A DNA stretch of 64,000 nt from Atherinomorus stipes (lineage: Eukaryota > Chordata > Actinopteri > Atheriniformes > Atherinidae). The notes beneath the pieces were generated by a model that saw only the letters and a list, made by a program, of their open reading frames with translations, had not been told where the DNA came from and did not search any database. Each line of letters opens with the position of its first letter. Position 1 is the stretch's first letter. This document shows positions 12,183-46,300 of this stretch, in pieces. The translations under genes and the position numbers were made by a program. Location: NCBI GenBank assembly GCA_023101725.1, contig JALJCO010001388.1, positions 124,001 through 188,000 of the forward strand. The letters are read 5' to 3'.

Positions 12183-12530
12183 TTGAGAGGTCATTTGTTT
12201 ACGACACAAATGATTTGCGACACACACAATGAACTGCTTATTATGCTGCACAAGCTGATGAAGACGATGGAGGACTCTTCCCATCCTCTCCACAACACTG
12301 TGAAGAATCAACAGAGTGTGTTCAGTGGGAGGCTGCGTCAGGTTTGCTGTAGGATGGAGAGATACAGAAATTCATTCCTGCCATCAGCATCACCCTAAAG
12401 AACAAGACTGACTGACTTTTTTGTTTATTAGAAAAATAAATTTAAAAAATAGAGTGAGCTTTTTTTTTGCAATACTGAATTTCCCTTCTGGGATGAATAA
12501 AGTATTTTTCATTTCATTTTTCATTTCATT
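12183..12530 (+). mobile_element. LINE 3' fragment
   Basis: The frame from 12183 reads LMKTMEDSSHPLHNTV, later FSGRLRQVCCRMERYRNSFLPSA. This pattern resembles the C-terminal tail of fish non-LTR retrotransposon reverse transcriptases. It ends with a stop, then ttctgggatgaataaagta and an (ATTTC)-type tail, the usual 3' end of L2/Rex-like LINEs. The 5' end is truncated, as expected of a dead insertion. Confidence 0.6.
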
Positions 12531-12534
12531 ATTA

Positions 12535-12802
12535 CACGCAAAAAAATCTTAGCCACTCTTGAAATAAGTTTAAAAAAAAATTTTTTTTTTTTGCTTGTCA
12601 TAAGCAAAAATATTCTGCTAATGGAACAAGTAAAATTTTCTTATAAGATTTCTTGAAATAAGATGCATTTGTCTTAAAACAAGTTTCTATATCTTACTGA
12701 AATGTTTCTCTTTAAATGATTATGTCTTATTTTGAGTGTGATGAGAAATTTTGATTAGAAATTAGAAAACTATACTTGGTAAGATTTGAGTTTTTGCAGT
12801 GT
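12535..12802. mobile_element. CACTG-ended MITE, copy 1
   Basis: Its right end, read inward, is CACTGCAAAAACTCAAATC; the left end is a diverged version (cacgcaaaaaaatctta). The interior includes cttgaaataagatgcatttg. Relatives are at 53960-54402, 60240-60475 and 62873-62960. CACTG termini suggest a CACTA/EnSpm-like relation, which is inference. Confidence 0.65.
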
Positions 12803-14219
12803 ATTGTTAAAATTAAGGAGGTGTTTGCTGCAGATAATGCCTTCCACTATCTGCAGCCCATTCATTCTGCCCCCCTTCACTGACATTATATAGATATACA
12901 CGGATCTACGACTAATCTAAATAATGTCCAAAGGAGTCAGAGTGAAGCAGAAATGAGTAACTGCACATATAAATTCCAGAAATAAGGTCCAGGTTGAAAG
13001 AAACAAAAGTTATCCTTTAATAACCCCTGGCCACCCCCCCAAAAAAATCTCTGCGAGCACCCCTGTACCACCGATACCTTGAAGTGAGCTCTGCAGCACA
13101 GTTGTTGCACTCTGTACAAAGGTCAGAATGCTGCAAGTCGGGTCGAGCGGTTGCTGCAGTACTGTAAGCCTTTTATGTCATTTCTATCAGCTTGTAAACA
13201 GGTGATTACTTTTGTGATGTGCACATTTAAATGTGCTTTATGGCTCCGTTACACCAGCATCTGGCTATTTGCATTATGTGCAGATAGCTTGGCAGAGAGG
13301 TGTTGAGGTCAGAATATACTGTAGCATGTATTTTGTTTACATCAATAGTTTAAAGTAAACAGCAGAAGAGGCAGATAAACAGTTACTACAAGATCTTAGA
13401 TCCCCATGGTAGTTTATGTCCATTTCCACACTGGCTGACTGGTTGCATAACAGCTGTGTAGGATTAAATAAACACTTGTATCAATAATGTATGGCATAAT
13501 TGTGAGGCAATGGTGACCTCAAGTCCCTATTTACTGCTTCATAGACTGGAGGATGCTGTGTCACATTCTCAGCACCACAGCAGGACCCCCCCCCCCTCCA
13601 CAACTGGTGAAACGTACCCAAACTGAGGGTCACAAACAGCTGCTAAGACTGGCAGAATGGCAGACAATCAGCAGAGGGAATCTTTTCTGTGTACTGCAGG
13701 GGAGGAAACAGTCAGGAGGTGAGATAAGGACAGAACGAACTCCATGACCTGCTCCTTTACCACCACCGCCACACTGCTGGCATGTGTGGGACAGCATGTT
13801 TATGGGTAGCCATTATGTGTGTGTGGACAGCTGGTATTTGTTTGTGTTTACATCTCAGGAGCTGTGGATTGAAGGATAGCTATGGCTGCAGAACTACATT
13901 CCCTCCTAAGCTTTTCTCTCCCTTTCTTTTCCATTTTTGGCTTTTATCTCCTGTTTTTCCATGTTTTACTGCAGAGGCATCTGGCTGATTGCTTCATTTT
14001 CAGGCAGACACAGAATTGAGAGAGATTTGCAGAACATGACTGACGTCTGGCGGGTTGATCAACCTGAAAGACAAGTATCCATGTTGGACATTAAGATGCA
14101 AACATCTTAACACACTGTTACGTTTGTTATGTGCACACACACACGGTCAACATATCACCAAATAAGCGCGTCTTTAAGAACGACTTGTTGAGTGCAACAG
14201 GAATAGGTTGACATACAAT
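12803..14219. other. Intergenic; nothing recognised
   Basis: No gene is supported. It contains a short poly-C run near 13585 and scattered small ORFs without family resemblance. Confidence 0.55.
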
Positions 14220-16301
14220 ATTTATTTAGGTTCACAAAAATGATAAGTTAATTATCAGGTAGTCCACAAATATTGTGGGAATGGTCTCATACAGTCATAC
14301 AAAGGGGGTGGGGTGGGGGGGGACATACGTGAGAAACCATTTAGGAACAGGCCCACCCAGAAATGCTCCAATTTTACCGAATAAAGTATGAAGCATAAAA
14401 AGAAAGAATGAATCCAAACATTAGTCTAGAATAATAAAAATGAAGTTCGTTACTCTTTTCAATATTATTATATCCATGATTTTTCCTAATCATGTTTTAT
14501 CCTTTAAAAAACAAAAAAGACCATCAGCTTACAACTTATTCTTTCAATAATGTAAAAAAAAAAAAAAAAAATCCTAATAGAGAAACAAAAAAAAAAACAA
14601 CCCCCCTAAGAAAAGGGCCGACCCTGCATTAAAAATATTGCCATATTTCAGGGTTGTCTCTGAACTATCCCTCAGCAGTATCAATGGACCAGCGACTGGT
14701 CGAAACTAGAAACGTAAATGCATTAAGAACCCCTCCACGGTGCAGTATGAGGGTACGTATACTGTATGCTGTATGTCTTAAAGTAGTCTGTAGTGTCCCC
14801 AAATTGCCCTCGATGGGCTTCCTGAAGCTGATTCACCCATTTTCTCCCCACGTTTCTAATGTTAAAGACACTGTCCAAATTCGTCTTCATGGCAAGACAT
14901 CTATTGCATTTCTATTAACTTTGGGAATGAGACCCCCGATCCCACCCTCGCCTTTAAGCCCACCCCCTTCCGAATCACCTTTCAACCTCATATTTGCTAC
15001 AAAAGATGTTACACATTATGAACACATCATGCAAAGTGGTAATTCTGTTTAAAAAGATGGAGTAGTTGTGTTTTTCTTTTTTTAAAATCTATAGCCATTT
15101 TAGCTGCAATCGATTCACTCTTTCAAGGAAAAAAAAAAAAAAAAGATCAACCTGAAGTCCCACCCACTTTCAAATCCTCTTCCCTTAACCTTTCAACAAA
15201 ACAGGAACAATTACCATTATAAACAATATTATATGAAACAATTCTCTTTTTTTTTTCTTGTAATAACCCAAATCTCGAGAAAGAAAAAAGTAGAGGACAG
15301 TTTTAGTCCTGGTTTAAAACTGTTTGAGGAAAAGCCATTGCAGCGAGGATCAACAAGCAAAAAACCAGAGTGTTTGCTGCCTTTAAGAGGAAAAAATAGG
15401 AAAAACAAAAAGAAAAAAAAAGAAAAATCCTTTAAAAACATGTCCTGCGTCGGCTGCGGCAACAGTTGGTTTAAGAAGAATCCCTGATTGGCTGAAAGAA
15501 GTCAGGTGATCACCAGGTGAGGTAAGAAAAAGTCCCACCTTGGACGATGGGGATGACAGTAGGTGTTTCTTCTAAACCCTGACGTGTGTGTGTATGTTTA
15601 TATAGATATATGTGTGTGTGTGTGTGTGTATACATTTGTTTGATTACAAACTGACCACTCGCTCACATGCATCCACACTCACTCAAGTGCGTGATGATTC
15701 TTTTGAGTCAATCTAAAATACTGCATCGCACGTTCCTCTCTCTCCTCATGCAGCACAGACTGTCGCAGAAACACAAAAACACCAGTGGCTGAAAAACACC
15801 GGCTGGAAAGAAGGAAAGAAAAAGAAGAAAAAAAAAAGGGGGGGAGGAACAAAAAAAAAATAATTGCTGCCTTGAATGTCCTTGAACATCACATAGAATC
15901 CTTGGGCGTGACAATTTTTTTTTTCCATTTTAGTTCAATAATATTTCTTTTATCTATGCATTTATTTAGGAAAACTAACAAAAATTTCAGTTGCTCTCTT
16001 ATTACTATATGTGCGTAACTTTTTTTTGTTTTTCTTTTCTTTTTTTATTGTTTGCATTGGTTTTCTCCTCTTCTTTAATTGTCCATGATGAGTTTTTCTT
16101 GGTTTGCGTAGATTCTGTCGTTCCATATCATCCTTTTTAATGTTTTTTTTTTTGTGTGTTTTTTTTGTTTATTTGGGAAAAAAGACCCAAAACAATTTCT
16201 ATCATCATCTCTTCTCTCCCTTCCCACATTCACCCTCCTCCCCCCCATCTTCTTTCTCCCCGAGGTGGAGGGAGGAGGCCTTTTTAGTCCCCTGCAGCCC
16301 T
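14220..16301 (-). other. ubald1: Probable ubald1 3' UTR and downstream flank
   Basis: Downstream of the ubald1 stop (minus strand) the transcript-sense strand is A-rich and has no ORF of its own. Possible AATAAA signals on the minus strand lie at 16044-16049, 15961-15966 and 14221-14226, so the 3' UTR could be about 0.25, 0.35 or 2.1 kb long. Sequence alone does not choose between them. A TG repeat lies near 15610-15628. Confidence 0.4.
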
Positions 16302-36440
<20,139 letters not shown>

Positions 36441-37654
36441 TTGTTTGTAAAGCTCCAGAAGGTTGACTTTTGTGAATGACGGCCCCTCTCGTCCAATTCC
36501 CACGCGCGCTGTGTCACTAGCTTGCCAAATATGGTAAACAAATCCACCATCACCAATTACATCGCTCGGAGTTAAATTAGGGTACAGCCGACAGCCGGGG
36601 GAGAACCAGCAACGTTGTGTCTGCTCTCCAAACTCCAATGAGGGCTGCAGATTATCTGCACATTTCGGTGTGGACTGCGGCGGTTTTATAGCATTTTTTC
36701 ACATCCCAGTTACTCTTCTGTGCTATATCTAAGTGAAAGATTGTTTCCTCTGACGTTTCGACCGTTAAATAACACCCAGACGGACTTTGGGTGTTATTTA
36801 ACAGCTGTCACGAGAACGACTCAATTGCCTAAAAACTATGGTTTCGTGAGGTTAGTTATATACTGTACCACTTGATCATTCACTCAAGTGGAGCTACTTC
36901 TTGGACGATTTAAATATGCGTGGTTTCTTAAATAAAATTACTAGTGTAACCATGATTATGTAATTATTAGATCTGAGAATACTCTGAACATTAAAACCCC
37001 TCGTCATTCGACTAATCTGGATTAGGTAGCAGAAGTTTTTAAATGTACAGGCTGTGTGTGTGTAAACTGAGCCCTCTGATGTCAACACACACGCCGCTCA
37101 GAATTGTGGGTAAAAGTAAACTGTAAACGTAGTTTTAACAGTTACATCTGTTTGATGTTGGGGTGAAGAGTTGAAATGGAGACACCTGCTGGCGAGAGGA
37201 TGAACTTCAGCAATAAACTGCAGCTTGGGGTTGAAGCTGAGGTCAGTGGTAACTACGAGAATATAACTGCATTTTATAGTATACTTAAAAACTTGGAGGT
37301 TTCTCAACAGGCATTTCTGGGTTCATCAGATATTTGACGTCATAGCGCTACCTGACAGGCTCACCTTACTTTTTTACTCTCCTGGGGGGTTTGGGGGGGA
37401 CTTGCTTATTTAGAAGATGCTGCTTCAGTCTCAGATCGTCACAAAATTTGACTCTTCCTATTGTTCATACAAACACTGACTCAAGTGGTAGCTGTAGCCT
37501 GTCTGTGCACATAAAAGGCACATCACACAGGATTTTAAACCATTTGTTTTTGGAGTTTATAATATATGTTTTTAAAATAATTTGACTGTTTTCTACCTGT
37601 AATCAACAGGGCAAAACATTCACATGCCATCTCATAGTTTCAGGGAATAAATCA

Positions 37655-37655
<1 letters not shown>

Positions 37656-37686
<31 letters not shown>
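37656..37686. repeat. (AAT)n microsatellite
   Basis: About ten AAT units between ubald1 and foxj1. Confidence 0.95.
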
Positions 37687-37693
<7 letters not shown>

Positions 37694-38037
37694 TAATGAA
37701 AAAGGTCTGTTTGTTAAAATAGGTAGTGCTGAAAAACAGTGAAACCTGAAAAACAAAACTGTCTCACCACTTCACTTTTTTTTTTTTTTTTTTTTACCTT
37801 GGAACATTTTAAAAATCAAGGCCTCTTGATGGAATGCAGCATCTTGCTTTATGTAAATATTTGGTGCTGATTTGGCCTCACCTTGCTTGCATGCATGCAT
37901 CCACAGTATTCACAACCTAGTATCATAAAACATGTGTGCAGTGGATTTTTACTTTCTGGCATCTGAAATGTCCACCTCTGGATATTTCATTTTCACAATA
38001 CTATATTGATCTACAATCCAGCTCCTTTCCTTTAAAT

Positions 38038-38238
38038 CAGTGTTTCCCAACTCCGGTACTCAAGACCCACGGCCCTGCATGTCTTCGATGTGTTCTGATT
38101 CAGAATCACAACCTTCCTCATCACGTTCTTTGCAGGCCTTCTAAGAAGCCATTCATTTGATTCAGGTGTAATAAAATTAGGGTTGCCTCCAAGACATGCA
38201 GGAAAGTGGGCACTGAGGACCGGTGTTGGGAAACACTG
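38038..38238. mobile_element. hAT MITE, 201 bp, with perfect 8-bp target duplication
   Basis: The termini CAGTGTTTCCCAAC and GTTGGGAAACACTG are exact inverted repeats. They are flanked by CTTTAAAT on both sides (38030-38037 and 38239-38246). This is a well-formed hAT non-autonomous element lying 1.7 kb upstream of the foxj1 start codon. Confidence 0.92.
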
Positions 38239-39349
38239 CTTTAAATATTACGCTCAGTTGCGCCATCATGACGCCAGTCAGTGCAGTTTCTGCCTTTGGT
38301 GCAGTTGCAGTTCAGAGTTTGTCCACGAGGTGGCAGCGTTTCCTCATGAGTCACAGTAGGCTTACCTTGATTCTTGCATAGAAAAACCGTGTTGGATATG
38401 ACACTGACATAACCTAGCCCAAATGAAAACTCCGTTTTTTTAAAACTATATTAATTAAGAAAAAATGTTTTTATTTTATTTTACGTTGAATATTTTATTT
38501 ACCTGACAGTTGCTGCACTTGACTCTTGTCCCTAGAATATTAGAGTAACCATCTCTTTGAGTGTTTTGAGCATCTTTGGTAATATGGATGAAGATTATTG
38601 ACAATTTTCCTCTGGGGATTAATTTATTTGTTTTTTGTTGATGTTTTAAGCTAGTTGTCAAAGGCTCGGCTTACCTGTTGCTACAAAAGAATCAATGCTC
38701 TGATATGCATAGCTGGGATGTGCAACTAACACCAAGTCAAACCCGTTTTATCACTCGTCTCCCCCTTAATGATTTAAATGTTTATGACTAACATTTTCTC
38801 CTTAAATTAAAGTTTATCTGATGTAAAATGACTTTTTAGATGAGTTTTATCCTACTGATGGAAAGGATTTACAGGTAGGCTAAATCCCCATCCATCCTCA
38901 ATGCAATTAAAAAAGCAAAATGTATGCTGAGGCTATGTCTTGCATTTATTTAATCCACCCTATAATATATTCCCCGGTGTTGTGGTTTGCATCCGAGGGC
39001 CTTCACATTTTGAGTGAACATGAAGAATTAAAAAGGAAAATAGGTCCAGGACTTTAGATCTGTGGTTGTGGCTTAAAGTGTTTGCTTTATTTGCAGGTGC
39101 GGCGCGCGGCACCTATGGCGCGACTTTTTTCAGCGCCAGCGGAGCGCTGCGTCGCGCGCCGCACAGATCACATTTCAGTCTTGTTTCCGGGACCGGGGTA
39201 GAGGATTAAAGACAAAGAGTCGCGAAAGTGTTCCTTATTATTATTGCTTGGCGCATGTGCAGCCGTACGTTTAACATTCATTCTATAGAGTGGTTGGTTG
39301 GGGAGGGGAGGGGGTAAAATAAAACCTGGATAGCCAAGAATATGCTGGG

Positions 39350-39410
39350 CAGCCAATCACAAATCCCCCCAGGCGTTTTAAAGGGATGGTGGGCAGTCCC
39401 TCGGGCTTTA
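39350..39410 (+). promoter_or_regulatory. foxj1: Candidate foxj1 core promoter
   Basis: A CCAAT box (agCCAATCAC, about 39352-39361) is followed about 20 bp later by TTTAAAG (about 39376), a weak TATA-like element. A start of transcription near 39400-39410 would fit the proposed 5' UTR exon. The motifs are visible; their use is inferred. Confidence 0.35.
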
Positions 39411-39971
39411 TGAGCGACTTTATTTTACAACCTCCACATATTCGCAGGTCTGCAGCTCCCACACACTTCAGGAGAGTCCCGCGTCTCGATAACTAAAAGC
39501 CAGGTTCTCCTGAGTCGTCATAGGTGCCTCTTCCTTTTTGAAAAAAAAAAAAAAATTCTCTATGAGCTGGGTGCTCCTCGCCCTACCCCCGCCGCACTTG
39601 TTGCGCAGAGACTAGATGCACCACTGAGTCCTTGGAGAAGAGAGGCAGGGACGGATTGCAACAGGTGCACACAGAGCATCCGTTCCAGCGCGGCATCGGA
39701 GGTGGAGAGTTTGCGCATCATTTACCAAACTGTGGGATTAATATATCTGAGTTTTTTATTTTTAGATCTGGTGCAAAGACTTCTAATTATAAGTGATTTA
39801 TTTAAGTCCTAGATGTAAGCGTTTAATTAAAAAAATAATTTACTTTTCTGTTTGTTTTTTTCCTTTTGTTTGTGTTTTACTTTTTATTTTCTTTCAGCGA
39901 GCTCTGAACTTTGAATGCCAGTTTAAAGACATTTCGGTCGTTTTCAGCCTCTCGCGCGCGCACAGAGCAGG
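39400..39971 (+). other. foxj1: Candidate foxj1 5' UTR with an 83-bp intron
   Basis: A strong acceptor, a long pyrimidine tract ending ctttcag, lies at 39897, 74 bp before the start codon. The nearest good donor is GTAAGC at 39815, which would make an 83-bp intron (39815-39897). FOXJ1 genes commonly have a non-coding first exon, so exon 1 probably lies in about 39400-39814. This is inferred from splice signals only. Confidence 0.5.
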
Positions 39972-41934
<1,963 letters not shown>

Positions 41935-43320
41935 CTCCTGACTTCAGATTATTTACATTCAGTGATCTGGCTGGCTGGTTGCTGATTCCATCCCTGCATT
42001 CTCTGAACGGATAAAACACTTCAGCTTCACTTACCTCCAGTTTCGTCCAATCATTCTGCATATTTGTCATTTATTAGCTGTAACATTCACTTGTTCTTTA
42101 GCTAAAATGCAAACATGATCCGGGTAAAGCTACCTTGCAACAAAAGACTGACTTTGACATTTGTTAGCATCATTGGGGATTCATGGTGCAGACTTCCTTT
42201 TCCTTAAGGTGTCAAAAAGCGCTGATATTAAATTGATTAAATTGATTACATGTTAAACCAAATTAAGTCTTCATTTGGACTATTTTCAACTTTTTTAGTT
42301 GAGGGATGATGAGCTGAAGCATGGTTACTTGTCCTGGAGGAGAAAGCAAGGAAAACACAACCACCCTCCTGTTGGAGTACTCTGAACAGACAATATGAGA
42401 CCGAGAGGACTTGCAGGATTCTATTATGCTACATTAGCATGAACTGTTTTTCTACTAACATGCAGCAAAGTCAGCCATTTATCCCTGATGTCTGTCATGT
42501 GATGATGAAAGAGGATATTATCAAAGCTAAATGGAGACATAAAAACTTAAGATTCATAGTAGGATATTAGAAATCAGTCACTTACGACGTTGTTATATAG
42601 TCAATTTAATATATATTCAATAAAGTATATGGCATGATGCTCTGCAAGACCATTTGCTTTTTGTCTACATTTATGTATCAAAGCAAAAAAAAGAGCAGAC
42701 AAATAAAAACAGTCATGAAATCGAACATTATGCACTTTGATAGGCAGCAGTTATAGAAAATCAAGACAGCTTTTAATAAGGATGATTTGTTTTAATTTCG
42801 GTGTTCAATTCATGTTTTTAGATGTTTACTAACCATGATGGGAATGAAGCACATGATGGTGTAATTGTTCATACTGGCCTCTTTAAGAGGGCTGAAGTAA
42901 AACTGCAATAAACCAAATCAGCGAGCGCTTTCAGTCTTTCTGGTTTGAATAGACACAAAAGTTGGAATTTGTCAATAATATTGGGCCAAATTTGTTGATA
43001 AGGAATATGCAGTTTGTTAGTGTTTCTGGTTTTTGTGTTGATTAATAAGAGAGGCGTGTTGGATCTTTGTTGTTGTTGTTGTTCCTTACTGATTAATTCT
43101 GTGTATGTCCTTTTTTCTTTCTTTTTTTTAAGCTGTACTTTTTGTTTTGGCAAATCTGATCAGAAACTTGGGAGCACGGGTTGAGGGAGGTACATGATTT
43201 TAACTTTTATAGGCCAGATTTTCTCATTGTATCATATCAATTATTGTTGGATGCCTCTTAAATATTATGTTGATTTGTACTTTTTTAAAGCTGTTTGAAA
43301 ATGCAATCATGCCTTAATGC

Positions 43321-43326
43321 AATAAA
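43321..43326 (+). terminator. foxj1: foxj1 distal polyadenylation signal AATAAA
   Basis: AATAAA follows an AT-rich, ORF-free 3' UTR of about 1.4 kb and precedes a change in base composition and microsatellite content. A second AATAAA at 42619-42624 could serve as a proximal signal. Confidence 0.45.
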
Positions 43327-43349
43327 CGGTGTCAATTAAAGAAAGACTA

Positions 43350-46300
43350 GACCATCCTTTGCTTAAAATACAGGAGTTTTGAAAACAGCATAGTTCAGTG
43401 GTCAGGTTTATTGTTTGACTTAGATATGTGTGTTTGTGCGCGCATGTGTGTGAGTGTGTGTAAAATGAAGAAGTAACCGTCTATCAGGGTTTATCATTAA
43501 TCAGCACACACAGGCCTGGACTTGCCTGGTATGCGAAACATATAGGGGGTCAATAATAGTAAAATCCTACAATAAATAGCAGATACATCCATCAATCCGA
43601 TCTATAGGTTGAGTTTCTTTTTGTTTGGTTGTTTTTTGTCATAAAAGCACATAAAACGGCTATGATGATGTATCTTGATATCACAACACCAACACTGTTA
43701 GCTAAGTATTTAGTTAGGCTTATAGTTGAGTCCTTTCAAATAAAGCATTTTAGTATCGTGCTGCTAAATACAACCACTTGTTAGCTTGTTAACAACAAAC
43801 ATCTGTTATTATCTAGACTGTTAGTTGCTGAATACTTTCAACTAAAGCATTTAAATATGAACAGTGTTGTTAGCTAAATGCTATTTACTAGGTATGTTCG
43901 ATACTGACTTTTTTTTGTTTTACCGATATCCGATATTGTTCAAATCTTAATTTCCAATATTTGATATCAACCATAATATATGCAGAAAACTGTGACATTG
44001 TATCTCTCAAATTTTGAGAAATACAACAATATTGGGATCTCTGAGAGCAAAGATCCCAAAATATCCTTAACTCAGCCAGATGAGTTCATTTTTGATATCT
44101 GGCTGCCAGATATCAGATACTAGCAGGTATTAGCCAACATGTGGCTAATTACAATGTTTCTGACAGAATGACTGACATGCTGGACCAGTGCTCACGAAAC
44201 AAGATGTCACAAGATTTTGTCAGTAGATATATTAGTCTGAAAACAACAACAAAGAAAAACAATACCGATTTTTCCTGATATCACATTTTATTACCGATAT
44301 CAGTAATAAAATATCGGTAGGCCAATAATATCGGACATCCTTACTCACAACAAATGGTTTTTTTTGCTTGTTAACAACAAACATCTGTTGTTCACTGAAT
44401 CCAACAACACTGCTAAAACAGCTAAGTGCTTTTAGCTAAATGCTAACATCAGTGTTAACACTCAGACAAGCAACATGAAGATGTAAACTCATGAAAGGTT
44501 TGTTCATATCTTGGTGTGGCATCTTTAGATGCTTACACTGACCAATTTCATTGTCCAGTACGCCTGTTACTATTTACTGATGTTCATAGAAATAACAAGA
44601 TTACGTTTTTGCATAATGCTAACTGAGCCTGAGCTAATGACTGATATAAACGTGTCAGAAAAATGATAATGGCATTGTCCTGTTGCTAATATAGCCTATA
44701 ATGCTGTAGAAATGGTCGGGCTTTAAAAAAAAAAAAAAAATCTTATATTGTGTTTAATGTATTTAATCCATATGGTTTATTGGATGAGAAAAAAATCAAT
44801 TTTATCACTTTCAAGGCTTTTTAGCCCTGAAATATTCCTCCCGCTATTCAGATGTGCTGTATAAATGAGTCAGAGCGCTTGTATAAAGATTACAATCAAC
44901 AGTAGAGGAAATGTCTGGAAAATACACAGGAAGCCAGCATACACACTACTTCCTTCTCTTGTCTAATGTAACGTATATGTTGCCTTTCAGACTTTCACTG
45001 GTATCCATATGAATATTCAAAGAAATATAGACATCTAGTATAGAGATGTAAAATAATGAATATGAAAAATTGAAAAATAATAATCCTGTAACTATTAGGT
45101 TAAATCACCAAGGTTGTTATTTCTAAGTGGATTAAAAAATTGCATGACATCCTTGAGCTAGGTCCTCCAGGGCCATGCTTAACAAAGTAGCTCTAGTCAT
45201 TATGTAATGTACAAGTCTGTAGCATTCCTTCAAGCTAATTAAAAGCTCTGATTGTGTGAGTCAGAGTGAAATAACTTTAATAAAGTGAAAAAAAAAGGCT
45301 CCTATTTAACTCTTAAGTGAGTTCTTAGTTGTTGGCTTAGAATAAAGACATCCCTTCATGTCCATTAGAAAAATATAGTGTAAAAGTAATAAAGAAAATC
45401 ATGACAAATACAAATTAATATCACTCTGTGAACATATTATGAGATATATGTTGAATCTTTATTAAAACTGAAAAGAAAATGATGAGACAGTGAAAACATC
45501 CCAGTCACATGTACTATTAGCATCTATTTAAAGGCCACACACCTTCCTGTTCAGGACATGCGATTGATGCATCTACCCACTCACATTCTTATGAATAAGA
45601 CAGCTGTTAGAAAATGCCCTCAATACTGGCCACAGCGTCACCTCAGCCTTTTCTAGGATGCTTATATGCCCTGTATAAAAATGTGCTTTTCCACCTCAAA
45701 TCTCTTTTTAATTGAAAATGTTGGGGTAAAAAAGCGGCAAAATGCGGCTTATCCCCATCCCTCTGGTTTGTGGCTTCCAGTGGCGACAGGTCATGTGTGG
45801 AGATCTCCAGGAATGGGTGGAATAACTCAGATTCCTGAAAACAGCAGGCACCGTAGCCAGGTTTGAGTCTGAGGTCTGAGGAGTGTGACCACTGACCACC
45901 CTGCATCCAGAAATATAACTTCAGCTGGGGGATGAAGTGATTTCATACAAAGCAGTGTCACTTCTGTTAGGTAAAGCAGCCACACTCAAACCTGAGTGTG
46001 TGTATGGAAGTTCACATTTGTCTTGGACCTTGCGCACATGTGTTTGTGGATGGCTACAATATATACACCCCTAATGTTTGTGTTGGTCCGCAGGCTTCTT
46101 TGTCCACACGCTTGCTGATGTGTGTGCCACCGACTGAGAGTGTGTGTACATGGCTGTGATCGGAGCCCCGTGGCGGCCCAGATAACACTATCTCTGTGGA
46201 GCCAGAGCCCTGTGGTTCTATTCAGCGAGGTGGATGAGAGACTGGGGCTGCCCAGCATGCGGACCTGCTGAAAGAAGGAGGAACAAGCCATGCTGTCACT

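Larger units (their letters stand above)
36441..39349. other. ubald1-foxj1 divergent intergenic region
   Basis: I see no coding exon here. It holds a perfect 15-bp hairpin (36764-36802), an (AAT)n run at 37656-37686, a T-run at 37777-37795, a 201-bp hAT MITE (38038-38238), and a CpG-rich palindrome (39095-39164). Forkhead-type strings (tgtttgt near 36442, gtaaaca near 36535) are present but too short to be meaningful alone. Confidence 0.7.
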
